A stretch of DNA of 56,454 bases from PMNU01 sp035480575 (GTDB lineage: Bacteria > Patescibacteriota > Saccharimonadia > Saccharimonadales > UBA4665). The stretch is taken from the NCBI GenBank assembly GCA_035480575.1, contig DATIHR010000035.1, positions 1 to 56,454 of the forward strand. The letters are read 5' to 3'. Position 1 is the stretch's first letter. Every line of letters starts with the position of its first letter. Of this stretch, positions 15,283 through 24,090 are shown in pieces. The notes below the pieces were generated by a model that was not told the DNA's origin, made no database searches, and saw nothing but the letters and a program-made list of their open reading frames with translations. The position numbers and the translations under genes are program-made.

Positions 15283-17238
15283 TTACAGAATGGGCGGCAA
15301 GGCTGTTATAGAGTCGTACCTAGGCATATCCGGCTGTTCATCCGCCGGCTGGGCTATCCACAGGGCTGGGCTAAAATTGAACTTTTCGGCCATTGTTGTA
15401 CTCGTATATGGATCGAACTGGCCGCTTTGCGACAACGAACCATGAGCACGCAACAATAAGATACGCTGTGCAGCGACACCGCCGTTTACCGTTAACAAAT
15501 TACCGCAAGTCGCGGCTAATGAGGCGCTAGGCACCAGAGGCGCAGCGCTCGTCGCACAGGTATAGAGCGTACCGCCTGTGCCTGGATTTTTGGGCTGTGC
15601 CACAAAGAAACCATCGAGCTGCGTTACCGAACGGTCAATATATATGTTTCCGCGCACAATTAGCCTAAAGAGCGGTACAGACGCAGGCGTCCACGAACCG
15701 CCATAGGTAATATTGCCTGTTACATACACGTTGCCGTCTACATAGACGGTAGCGCGCGTACCGGGCCCTACAATGCCACCACCCAAGGTAACATCCGTAT
15801 CGCTAGCGTACACGCCGCTAGCAACTATGCTGCCGACAGTCGCTGGTAACGGCTTCGTTATAGATGGACGACTAGCGTAGTAATTGCGCATGCACGGCAA
15901 TTGGCCGTACGAGCCACCAAACAACCCAGTGGCACCATTGGTACCCGTGTTTGCAAATGCCAGCCCACTGGGTGCCGCTGCACCGGCCGTGTTGGTCGAC
16001 GCTGTGGCAACGTCGCGGATAGCGCCGACTGCAAAGGCCGCGTACTGCACCCCCGCCCCCGCATAGCTAGGGCCGCGCTTGTTCCACCCCACTATTGAAG
16101 CAGCCGTACTCGTACACGTACCCGCTGCGTTGGCAATGCCGTTGCCGGCAGAAATATCTCCTCCAAATACTTTTACGTATGGCTTACGGACTACTTGTAC
16201 GCACGCCTCGTACCCACGAGAACCAACAACAGCGCTCGCCGGGTTCACAAATAGTGAGCGGCACATAGTACGATTGTCGGTCGTTACCAGCACGTCCTCG
16301 AACGCCAGTTGTGTTGAACCACTTGGAAATACACGCGGGCAACCGGTTGCCGGCGGTATGTATCCAGGCGGATTCGATCCGACAGTTGGCGAACCAGCCA
16401 CCGGCACAAAATACCCAGTATGTACGTTTGCATACAGCGTGCACTGCGCAACAGGACTAGCGTCGGGACCAATGTTGTTAACGCTGTAGCGGAAACGCAC
16501 AACATCGCCCACTTCCGCAGTAGCAGCAGGCGTGCCGCCTATGGTTGTTGCAATGGTTGGGATAAGGTTAAAATTAGCCGGTTTTGGCGGTGCGAGTGCG
16601 TTTATTTGGCCCATGGGATTCATACAAATCCGCCTAATCATATACAATATATTGCCCGATGTATCCCGGAACATTATAAACACCTCGTGTGAACCCGGAT
16701 CTTCACAGTTAGAATTAGCTGCGTTGTTCCTAAACGGCGCAATATCGTCTTGGCTTACCTGATAGTACGTATTAATAATGCCGCAAGCAGCATGCATCGA
16801 AACGTTCCAATCAATCCGGCCATTAGGTCCAGTAGATGTCGTACCGTTTTCGGAGGCACTGGCGTAGGCCTTGACTCTCGTCTCCCAATCGGACAGCTGC
16901 GTAGGGGTCACGCTCTTAGGCGATCCCGGCCCGCGGCCAAGCATGGTTAGAATAATAAACTGCGCCGCCGTCTGGCGGTGCGGATTGCTCGAGTTCAGGT
17001 CACCCACTACTACATCTATAAATTCCTGCGCGGTATTAGTGCTGGCAGGCACCCCACCAATACGCACCTCTTCGCCGGTATCAAAACCGATATTATGGAA
17101 ATAACCGCACCACCGTTGCCGCCCGAACGCAATTACCGGCCCCTTGCACGAAACCGAGATGGCATGCACAGCTGGTGTAGCCGCAGCCCACATGCACGCA
17201 CCGACTACTATACTCAGCACGATTACCCGGCGCATCAT
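15283..17238 (-). CDS. Large exported protein, paralogue of 17731-19968
   Basis: The 651-residue protein has a signal peptide (residues 1-26, ending AVHA). An N-terminal domain with several Cys is followed by a DUF11-like beta domain (around 240-310, pattern GDVVRFRYSVNNIGPDAS) and a C-terminal part with repeated beta strands (VYVDGNVYVTGNITYGGS, VRGNIYIDRSVTQLDGFFVAQ). It ends FNFSPALWIAQ...YDSITALPPIL, a tail shared with its paralogue. There is no sortase motif or C-terminal anchor, so it is secreted or held by partners. It overlaps its TPR partner gene by four bases. The beta-strand part resembles exported adhesin-like proteins; a function in surface structure or pilus-linked adhesion is inferred only. 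Confidence 0.7.
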   Translation of the reverse strand: MMRRVIVLSIVVGACMWAAATPAVHAISVSCKGPVIAFGRQRWCGYFHNIGFDTGEEVRIGGVPASTNTAQEFIDVVVGDLNSSNPHRQTAAQFIILTMLGRGPGSPKSVTPTQLSDWETRVKAYASASENGTTSTGPNGRIDWNVSMHAACGIINTYYQVSQDDIAPFRNNAANSNCEDPGSHEVFIMFRDTSGNILYMIRRICMNPMGQINALAPPKPANFNLIPTIATTIGGTPAATAEVGDVVRFRYSVNNIGPDASPVAQCTLYANVHTGYFVPVAGSPTVGSNPPGYIPPATGCPRVFPSGSTQLAFEDVLVTTDNRTMCRSLFVNPASAVVGSRGYEACVQVVRKPYVKVFGGDISAGNGIANAAGTCTSTAASIVGWNKRGPSYAGAGVQYAAFAVGAIRDVATASTNTAGAAAPSGLAFANTGTNGATGLFGGSYGQLPCMRNYYASRPSITKPLPATVGSIVASGVYASDTDVTLGGGIVGPGTRATVYVDGNVYVTGNITYGGSWTPASVPLFRLIVRGNIYIDRSVTQLDGFFVAQPKNPGTGGTLYTCATSAAPLVPSASLAATCGNLLTVNGGVAAQRILLLRAHGSLSQSGQFDPYTSTTMAEKFNFSPALWIAQPADEQPDMPRYDSITALPPIL

Positions 17239-17762
17239 GGGTTTGCCTCCAAATCGGCAATAATAACCTGGAGCGTTTGAACGTGCGAATTACGCGCCGT
17301 AGATGCAGGCTGCGCTAAGGTATATTGCTTCGCAAGCTGATACTGGGCAATCGCCTGTTTACTGTCGCCTGTCCGCGCATACATGTTTGCCAGCAGCTCG
17401 GCATCTGGCAACCTCGTATCCGGGTCAATAGTATGGCGGGCCGTGTAATACGTAATGGCTTCGTCTAGCTTACCCGCATTTGCAGCCGCAGCCGCAAGAT
17501 CGCCATATAGCAATACTCGCTGCTCGCTGGTAGTCGCATTGGGCTCGCTATTTTTAAGTAAACGATACGCAGCAGCGTAATCGCCCGTGCGTGTGGCCAC
17601 CGCCGCATTCGCCATAGCCGACACCGCCACAAGACTAGCGCGATTTCGAGCGTGATACACCGCATATCCAGCCCAGCCCACAACAACAATTGCGATTACC
17701 GCAACGGTCGTGGCCGCCAGGCGCCGGCTGTTAGAGTACAGGTGGTAGGCTGGTAATGGCAT
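17235..17762 (-). CDS. Membrane-anchored TPR-like protein, paralogue of 19971-20519
   Basis: The 175-residue protein has a short basic N-terminus, one transmembrane helix (about 16-37) and then TPR-like helices (GDYAAAYRLLKNSEP, GKLDEAITYYTARHTIDP, GDSKQAIAQYQLAKQY). The ATG at 17762 lies inside the end of the upstream exported-protein gene (32-bp overlap), and the stop overlaps the next gene by four bases. The pairing of a TPR anchor with a large exported protein occurs twice in tandem, which suggests the two proteins work together. TPRs normally mediate protein binding. Confidence 0.68.
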   Translation of the reverse strand: MPLPAYHLYSNSRRLAATTVAVIAIVVVGWAGYAVYHARNRASLVAVSAMANAAVATRTGDYAAAYRLLKNSEPNATTSEQRVLLYGDLAAAAANAGKLDEAITYYTARHTIDPDTRLPDAELLANMYARTGDSKQAIAQYQLAKQYTLAQPASTARNSHVQTLQVIIADLEANP

Positions 17763-19968
17763 CGTAGCCTTCCATCATGTCGCTTGGTACGGGCGGCTGT
17801 TGGATCCATGTGGCAGGACTGTAATTAAAGACTTCGGCGATGTTGCCCCCAGCAGGCGCTTCAAGCGATGAGCTTTGCGACAACGTACCTCGGGTGCGCA
17901 GCAGTTGCACCTGGCGGGCAATAAAGCTGCCGTTAATGGTGAGCGTGTTACGACAGCGCGAGAACACCAGAGGGTCGGTAGTCGCAACTGGTATGCCAGG
18001 CAACCCCGGATTAGCGCACGTAAAAATTATGCCGTTTGTAGCAGTGCTGGGCTGGGCAATATATATACCATCCAGCTGCGTCACATTCTCTGAAATATAG
18101 ATGTTACCACGAACAACCAGCTGGAGCAGCGGCATGTTGTTAATATTCCAGGACCCCGCGTACGTAATGTCACCGTCGATAAGCACGTCGCCGTCTACAT
18201 AAATGACGGATTGCTGGCCAGGTGTCACGTTGCCGTGGACCGTAATAGGTCCTGTTGCGGTAAAGGAGCGCAGACCATTAGGCAGTGATGGCAGATTGCC
18301 GCTCGGTAATGGCTGGGTCGTGGTAAGTGTACGGCGAGCATAGTAATCTGGCACGCACGGCAGCGAGCCGAACAAACCGCCAAATATACTGGCGCCAACG
18401 GCGGTGGTATTCGCAAACGCCAGGCTCGTGCCAGGTACTGCACCGGCAGTATTGCCATAGGCAGTCGCGAAGTCGTGGACTCTGTTCATGGCATAGGCGG
18501 CATACTGTGTACCCGCCCCACTAAAGCTAGGGTTCTCTTTGTTCCAGGCAACAATAGAGCTATTGCTGGTCGTACAGGTAGTTGGGAACCCGTTACCTGC
18601 CGATACATCGCCCTTATACGCCCTAAAGTAGGGTTTTGCACCAACCTGAACGCACGACTCGAAGGTGTCGGGCCCGCCACCGAAGGTTGCAGGATTCACG
18701 ACTAATTGCCGGCATATGCTCCGGTTAACATTGCCCGGAAGAATAGCAAACGTTTCGTTTGCGCTGGTAATAGGCGTTGTTGAGGATTTAGGGAATACCC
18801 TCGGGCATTCAGCCGGATCAAACGAAGCCCACCCTGCAGTACTGTCTTCGGGTGTGGGTACAGTATGATACCCGTCGATGTCTTTACCGTAGCGGAAACA
18901 GCTTGCGTTTGTGCTTTCAGTTAGGCCGGTATTTACAATAGAGTACGTAAATTGCAAGGTATCGCCTACCTCTGCCACGCTTCCTGCCGGCAGCGGCGCA
19001 CCATTGACGGTCGCGGTAATAGCCGGCCTAAGCGTAAACGAGTACTGCACCACTGCACATACCGAGGCACCATTTTCGACCCCTCCATCTTCTGTATTCG
19101 GCGTATACCGTGGGTTTCTACATATACGGTCGCCGGGTACGGCACTGAGTGGGACAGTGTATGTCTCGCTAAAGAATTTTGCCTGCCCCGCCGAGCTAAA
19201 GATTCCAAGGCCAACAGGACCGCGCGTAACTGCGCCGGTAAGCGTGTTAATTCCCCAGGCAGTTATAGCCGTCGACGCACCGGGACCGTTATCTACAACA
19301 CGGTACGTGAAGGTAATCGTCTGGCCAGGTATTGGCGTACTGTCGTTTACGGCCGCACTACCGCCCATATTAAAGTTAAGATCGTCGGGAATAGGCCGCA
19401 CATTGCCCACAGGGTTGGAGCATAGCCACTTGATAGCATAGGCTACATTGCCGCTCGCGTCGCGGAATACCATGGCAGGCTGCGTGCCACAATCGTCAAA
19501 GAATGCATCGTCGTTGGGCGACCCACCACCACGCGGCCCCTGATAAAAGCTGTTAATACAGTAGCTGTAGTTTGTCCGCCAGGTAATACGGCCAGCAGCT
19601 TGCGCGGCATTAACCCGCCGTATCCATTCATTTACCTCTGCCCCCGTCGGTGGTCGGTTGCGCGACGAGCCAATCATTGTTTGGATAAGAAACGCTGCGC
19701 CGGTGCGCTGTTGTGCGTTACCCCCCAATCCCTCGGTGCCACGGATAAAGTTAATAAACTCCGTAGCGCTGTTTATAGAGCTCGGATAGGCTTCGCCCCC
19801 AAACTGGTTGGGTAGTACGTAGGTACCGTTCGTATCATTAACATTGGTAAAGTAGCCATTGTATTCGCCACGGCCATACATGCCGGCAGCTGGAAATGCA
19901 TGTCCGGCCGCTCCGTAGCCTACCGCGAACGCAGAGCAAATCCCTATAAGCAGCAAAAGCTTCTTCAT
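17731..19968 (-). CDS. Large exported protein with DUF11-like domains
   Basis: The 745-residue protein has a signal peptide (about residues 1-24). Its N-terminal domain, two DUF11-like repeats (GQTITFTYRVVDNGPGAS and GDTLQFTYSIVNTGLTES) and C-terminal beta-strand region parallel those of the 651-residue paralogue downstream, which has one fewer DUF11-like repeat. Shared landmarks include KGDVSAGNGFP, GAGTQYAAYAM, VDGDVLIDGDITYAGS and a final YDAITSLPPVL. Many Cys are spread through the chain and may form disulfides outside the cell. It starts two bases after its TPR partner. Function unknown. Confidence 0.7.
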   Translation of the reverse strand: MKKLLLLIGICSAFAVGYGAAGHAFPAAGMYGRGEYNGYFTNVNDTNGTYVLPNQFGGEAYPSSINSATEFINFIRGTEGLGGNAQQRTGAAFLIQTMIGSSRNRPPTGAEVNEWIRRVNAAQAAGRITWRTNYSYCINSFYQGPRGGGSPNDDAFFDDCGTQPAMVFRDASGNVAYAIKWLCSNPVGNVRPIPDDLNFNMGGSAAVNDSTPIPGQTITFTYRVVDNGPGASTAITAWGINTLTGAVTRGPVGLGIFSSAGQAKFFSETYTVPLSAVPGDRICRNPRYTPNTEDGGVENGASVCAVVQYSFTLRPAITATVNGAPLPAGSVAEVGDTLQFTYSIVNTGLTESTNASCFRYGKDIDGYHTVPTPEDSTAGWASFDPAECPRVFPKSSTTPITSANETFAILPGNVNRSICRQLVVNPATFGGGPDTFESCVQVGAKPYFRAYKGDVSAGNGFPTTCTTSNSSIVAWNKENPSFSGAGTQYAAYAMNRVHDFATAYGNTAGAVPGTSLAFANTTAVGASIFGGLFGSLPCVPDYYARRTLTTTQPLPSGNLPSLPNGLRSFTATGPITVHGNVTPGQQSVIYVDGDVLIDGDITYAGSWNINNMPLLQLVVRGNIYISENVTQLDGIYIAQPSTATNGIIFTCANPGLPGIPVATTDPLVFSRCRNTLTINGSFIARQVQLLRTRGTLSQSSSLEAPAGGNIAEVFNYSPATWIQQPPVPSDMMEGYDAITSLPPVL

Positions 19969-19970
19969 AT

Positions 19971-20519
19971 CTAGCCGCCCAATGCCTTTATTTTTTCTTC
20001 GAGCTGCGCCTTATCGTCGTCGCGGACCGGGCTAGACTGTGGAATGAGCGGGATAGCTTGTTGGTAATAATCCTTCGCTTTGGCATTGTCGCCTGCCTGG
20101 CGCCAGGTATCACCCAAAAGCACCGTAATTTCGTATGTTTTATCGAGCGCTGCCGCTTTGGTATAGACAGCAGCGGCATCAGCATAATCATTCTTATCGG
20201 TCAGTAGGTTACCCTGCTGTATGTATAGCTGATATTTCTCGGTATTCGTAGTTGCCGGGTCGTTGAGTGCTGCATTAATCTTTTTTTCTGCTTCAGTAGC
20301 GTTGCCACTTGCCCGTAGCTGTTGTACGTCGTCCACTGCCTTGGGGAGACCGCTCACTGTTCTGGCTGCGGTCGAAGTGTCGCTTGCCGTATCGTTTTGC
20401 TTTTTATTTTGTAGCAAGCGGAATCCAACGCCCGCCCAAGTTGCTGCCAGCACTATCACCACTACTATAATCGGCGTCAGAATTCGTTTGTTCAAACCAA
20501 AGTTCGCCATGTTTGCCAC
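19971..20519 (-). CDS. Membrane-anchored TPR-like protein
   Basis: The 182-residue protein has a transmembrane helix at about 12-34, a Thr/Ser/Ala-rich linker, and a TPR-like helical domain (about 60-180; NDYADAAAVYTKAAALDKTYE, GDNAKAKDYYQQAIPLIP). The frame begins with GTG at 20519; an in-frame ATG three codons on (20510) is an equally good start. It is first in a four-gene unit made of two anchor/exported pairs. A possible promoter (TTGTTC, 16 bases, TATAGT) lies upstream. Confidence 0.68.
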   Translation of the reverse strand: MANMANFGLNKRILTPIIVVVIVLAATWAGVGFRLLQNKKQNDTASDTSTAARTVSGLPKAVDDVQQLRASGNATEAEKKINAALNDPATTNTEKYQLYIQQGNLLTDKNDYADAAAVYTKAAALDKTYEITVLLGDTWRQAGDNAKAKDYYQQAIPLIPQSSPVRDDDKAQLEEKIKALGG

Positions 20520-20574
20520 TACGTTTAAGCTTTAGCTTTACTATAACGTAAACGAGGTCCAGAACAAACACTGT

Positions 20575-21768
20575 TTATGGTCCGTCGCTGGCGGGATCGT
20601 ACAGTAACAGATCGTCGTCGGACATGGCCCACGCATTTTGTACTGGCTCGACAATACGCCATGTCTCGAGCACTTCATCGCTGCTGGTAAATAGTACATG
20701 CCGGGCATTGATGGCATCTAAAAATACTTGGGTGTACCCATCGGGCCCGCCCGGCTGGTCAGCAAACACAAGGTCGTCACCCGTTACCTGCTGCATACGA
20801 ATTTCTGTTTTTTTGTCCGCAAGTGCTTTGCCGGTTACTAGCACAATCGGCACTCCGCGCCACTGCGGGTCGTTGGATACAAGTGTTAGGCGCACGTATG
20901 TCTCTACGGTACTGTGCGGGTTATTAACTGCTGCCGCGTATCCCCGATATTGGCCGCGCACCGCGCTTGCCTGCACGTCCGCCTCGGCAATGTGTAGTTG
21001 CTTTAAGGCCGCCAGGCGCAACGCGGGTACGTCGCGCAGATCCGTAGCCGTGGGATTCATAAGGGTCAATGCCGTAAGCTGCATTAGATGGCTCTGTACA
21101 ACATCGCGCAGTGCACCCGTTTGCTCGTAAAACTGTACACGCCCCTCTATATCAATCTGCTCTGAAATCGTAACAGCGACTCGCGTAAACGTACGATTGT
21201 TCCAGTCGGCGCCGGCATGACGCCGGGCATCTAACAGGGTGCGAACCATGTGCTTGGCAACAAAATGATCAATCCTATATATACGATCTTCGCTAAAGTA
21301 CTGGCATGTTGCGGCAATAAGCTCGGCCGCCGAAACGCGGTCGACCCCAAACGGCTTTTCGAGCAGCAACCGGGCACTACCGCCGGCCAACCCACTCTCG
21401 CCCAAGCACCGCACAATAGGCAGCGATATCTGCGGCGGTATCGACAAATAAAACAATCGCTGCGCCGGGCCGCCGAGCTCACGCTCCATAGCCTCTAACC
21501 GTGTTGCTAACTGGTCATATGCCGCCAGATCCTCGAGGTTCATCCGGTGCATCGTCACGTGCTCTTGTAAAAAATGCGTGTCGGTTTGCTGCGGGAGGCG
21601 CGCCAGTACATCGCTAAGGCCCACGTCACGACGCGTAATACCTACTACCTGAAACGCTTCGGGTAGCGTGCCCGCCTGTGCCATCTGGGCTATGGCCGGC
21701 AGTAGCTTGCGCGTGCTTAGGTCGCCGGTTATACCTACGATAACGAGGATGGTCGGTTGCTTGCTCAT
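20575..21768 (-). CDS. zwf: Glucose-6-phosphate dehydrogenase
   Basis: The enzyme oxidises glucose 6-phosphate to 6-phosphoglucono-lactone with NAD(P). The N-terminal nucleotide motif is VGITGDLSTRKLLPA, EKPFG is present, and the active-site signature is RIDHFVAKHMVRTLL, where canonical enzymes have DHYLGKE. At 397 residues it is clearly shorter than the usual 450-510, the C-terminal domain being trimmed. The start overlaps the gnd stop (ATGA). With pgl and gnd it makes the whole oxidative pentose-phosphate branch, a source of NADPH and ribulose 5-phosphate. Confidence 0.92.
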   Translation of the reverse strand: MSKQPTILVIVGITGDLSTRKLLPAIAQMAQAGTLPEAFQVVGITRRDVGLSDVLARLPQQTDTHFLQEHVTMHRMNLEDLAAYDQLATRLEAMERELGGPAQRLFYLSIPPQISLPIVRCLGESGLAGGSARLLLEKPFGVDRVSAAELIAATCQYFSEDRIYRIDHFVAKHMVRTLLDARRHAGADWNNRTFTRVAVTISEQIDIEGRVQFYEQTGALRDVVQSHLMQLTALTLMNPTATDLRDVPALRLAALKQLHIAEADVQASAVRGQYRGYAAAVNNPHSTVETYVRLTLVSNDPQWRGVPIVLVTGKALADKKTEIRMQQVTGDDLVFADQPGGPDGYTQVFLDAINARHVLFTSSDEVLETWRIVEPVQNAWAMSDDDLLLYDPASDGP

Positions 21769-22670
21769 GACTTGTTGAGTGCGTGGCCGCCAAATTTATT
21801 ACGCATCGCTGCGAGCATCTTGGTTGTAAAGGTAGTCTCGCCCTTTTGCGATGCCAGGCGGACATCGAATGACGTTTGTATGGCGGGCAACGGTATGCCA
21901 ATATCTTTGGCAGTTTCCAGCGTCCAACGCGCTTCGCCAGATTCAGCAACATAGCCGTCTATGCCAGATAAGCTCGGATTTTCGGCAATCGCCTGCTGGC
22001 ATAAATCGTTGAGCCACGACGTAATAACGCTATTCTTTTGCCATACTGCACCGGCAGCCGCTAAGTCGAGTTCCTTATAAGGGCCTTCCTTAAGCATGCG
22101 ATACCCCTCGGCAAGCGATTCCATCATGCCATATTCAACGGCATTATGGACCATCTTTACATAATGCCCACTACCGGGCTCGCCAAAGTGCTGATAGCCA
22201 CCACCAGGAGCAGCGAGGGTTTTAAACACCGGCTCGGTCGCCTCAAATGCAGTTTTGTCGCCGCCCACCATCATGGAAAATCCGCGCTGGTAGCCCCATA
22301 CCCCACCGCTGGTACCAGAGTCGAGCAATACCATGCCAGCAGCAGCGACTTTTTTAGCGCGTTCGCGGGTCAGGCGAAAATCCGAATTGCCGCCATCAAT
22401 AATAGTGCTGTTTTTGGGCAATACATGCAGCCAGGCATCGAGCTCGCTGTCTACCACCTCGGCAGGTATCATCACCCAAACCGTTACCGGCTGGCCGTCG
22501 AACGCTTTAACGACATCTTCTTTGGTATATGCGCCGGTTGCGCCATACGCTACCGCCTGTTCGATTGGCCCATGGCTGCGGTTATGCGCAATTACTTCGT
22601 GCCCGTTCTCGGCAAGTTTACGGGCAATTTGCATGCCCATGCGGCCAAGGCCAGCGACTGCTAGTTTCAT
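21765..22670 (-). CDS. gnd: 6-Phosphogluconate dehydrogenase (decarboxylating), short form
   Basis: The enzyme converts 6-phosphogluconate to ribulose 5-phosphate and CO2. The 301 residues match the short GndA/YqeC class rather than the 470-residue form. Motifs are the Rossmann GLGRMGMQIARKL, GGNSDFRLTRER, the substrate loop GTSGGVWGYQRGF and the catalytic KMVHNAVEYGMM. The sequence around the second strand is HNRSHGPIE; cofactor preference is not certain. It overlaps pgl and zwf by four bases on either side. Confidence 0.93.
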   Translation of the reverse strand: MKLAVAGLGRMGMQIARKLAENGHEVIAHNRSHGPIEQAVAYGATGAYTKEDVVKAFDGQPVTVWVMIPAEVVDSELDAWLHVLPKNSTIIDGGNSDFRLTRERAKKVAAAGMVLLDSGTSGGVWGYQRGFSMMVGGDKTAFEATEPVFKTLAAPGGGYQHFGEPGSGHYVKMVHNAVEYGMMESLAEGYRMLKEGPYKELDLAAAGAVWQKNSVITSWLNDLCQQAIAENPSLSGIDGYVAESGEARWTLETAKDIGIPLPAIQTSFDVRLASQKGETTFTTKMLAAMRNKFGGHALNKS

Positions 22671-23335
22671 ATAGCTTCTTCTCCTTTACAGTCATTAAAT
22701 ATCGTAAGATCAGCAACCATTTTCAAAGCTTGAGCAGGTTGTTCGTCCAATGGACGGCTGGACTCAAGCGAATCAAACACAGGAGCCTTATCGTGTCCAA
22801 CACCATACACGACTGCGGCGTCCAGCCGAGCTATGGCTTTGGGGGTTATGGTAATACGCTCAAAGTCATTGCCCCTATAGCTGGTTACGAGCGTTTCGGC
22901 TGTTACTGCCGGGCTGCCTGGCAATATGCCGGCAGTGTGGCCGTCGGCACCCACCCCAAAAAAACCAATCCGGTACTCTACACCATCCAGTAAGGCCTGC
23001 ATGGTTTGGTTAAACGTATTCGTTGTTGTTAGACGGTCCTGGCCGCCGATGACCGGCACCAAACGCGCACCTGGCAGGGTAAGGCCGGCATCCACCATTT
23101 GTTGCCAATTAGAATCCTTGTGGCCAACCGGCCCGTAGCGCTCATCGGTAAGTGTTACATATAAATTGTGCAAATCCTCGCCTTCCAGCAGCTTACACAC
23201 TGCCGCAGTAACAGCGATAGACGACCCACCCGGCACGAGCCACAGCGTACGGTTATCAAGGTTAAGGGAATGGACTAGTAAGCCAGCAATATGTGCAGCA
23301 ACAGGTTCTATAGAGGTAATTTTTTTGAATATCAT
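22667..23335 (-). CDS. pgl: 6-Phosphogluconolactonase
   Basis: The protein hydrolyses 6-phosphoglucono-lactone. It has the SugarP_isomerase/DevB signatures LVPGGSSIAVTA, TLTDERYGPVGHKDSN and GVGADGHTAGILPGSPA. The ATG at 23335 (222 residues) was chosen over 23377 because AGG lies just upstream and the first domain strand begins there. It is the first gene of pgl-gnd-zwf, so gene order follows neither substrate flow nor the usual zwf-first order. Confidence 0.9.
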   Translation of the reverse strand: MIFKKITSIEPVAAHIAGLLVHSLNLDNRTLWLVPGGSSIAVTAAVCKLLEGEDLHNLYVTLTDERYGPVGHKDSNWQQMVDAGLTLPGARLVPVIGGQDRLTTTNTFNQTMQALLDGVEYRIGFFGVGADGHTAGILPGSPAVTAETLVTSYRGNDFERITITPKAIARLDAAVVYGVGHDKAPVFDSLESSRPLDEQPAQALKMVADLTIFNDCKGEEAI

Positions 23336-23437
23336 CGTACCTAGTATTGTACCCTCTTTTATATGCCACAGGCACAACCGTTACCGTTCTGTTCATAAAT
23401 GTGGTACTATAGATACAGCTACCCGGGTTGGGCTATT

Positions 23438-24082
23438 ATGTTACAGGTTATCAACAAGATTCTCGTCGTTCTTCGCCACCTACGGAACCAAACACAAGTA
23501 GGAAAATTTATATATGGGCTTACCATTGTTGCCCTTATGGCCGCACTATCGGTCGTTGGCTGGTATAGTTTTGGATATAGTAGTGCGCCGAGCACCCCCG
23601 TTGCTAATGTGGCCATAGAATCGGGCAGGCCAAGCGCTAGTGCCGAACAAGGCGTGCACAATACCGCAACCACCGCAACACCCCAGCCTTCACCCGCACC
23701 GAGCCCGTCGCAAGCCGTAACACCCTCGCCAACACCACAGGGCGGTACAAGCACAACACCCGCATTCGCTCCTGTCATAGACAGTACTGCAGCCACTAAA
23801 AAAGGCACCGTTACTGCGGTACCCTACAACATAATATATAAGCAAGCACCAACCACAAGTGTTACGGTAACCGCCAGCCTAACCTCCTCGCCCGCTGATG
23901 CATCCGGTGTTACCTGCAAGGCCGCACCCACCAACGATACCAGTGGGTCCATAGAAGTGACGATTACAGAAACCGCCACACCCGGTGACTATACGTGTCG
24001 TCTGTACGTCACTAACGAAAGCCTTACAAAAACAGACGATTACCGGTTTACGATTCCCACGCCCTCAACCACCGCACACTAA
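23438..24082 (+). CDS. Membrane-anchored protein with Pro/Ser/Thr-rich stalk
   Basis: The 214-residue protein has a short cytoplasmic N-terminus, a transmembrane helix at about 25-50, a stalk rich in Pro, Ser, Thr and Ala (residues 50-120, tandem SPSP/TPSP units), and a small beta-rich domain with two Cys (about 125-205; GVTCKAAP...GDYTCRLYVTNES). This looks like an extracellular Ig-like domain on a stalk. The gene is divergent from pgl and convergent with the broken lipoprotein gene. No specific function can be given. An ATG 13 codons upstream (23399) is less likely. Confidence 0.65.
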   Translation: MLQVINKILVVLRHLRNQTQVGKFIYGLTIVALMAALSVVGWYSFGYSSAPSTPVANVAIESGRPSASAEQGVHNTATTATPQPSPAPSPSQAVTPSPTPQGGTSTTPAFAPVIDSTAATKKGTVTAVPYNIIYKQAPTTSVTVTASLTSSPADASGVTCKAAPTNDTSGSIEVTITETATPGDYTCRLYVTNESLTKTDDYRFTIPTPSTTAH

Positions 24083-24090
24083 GCCCGTAT

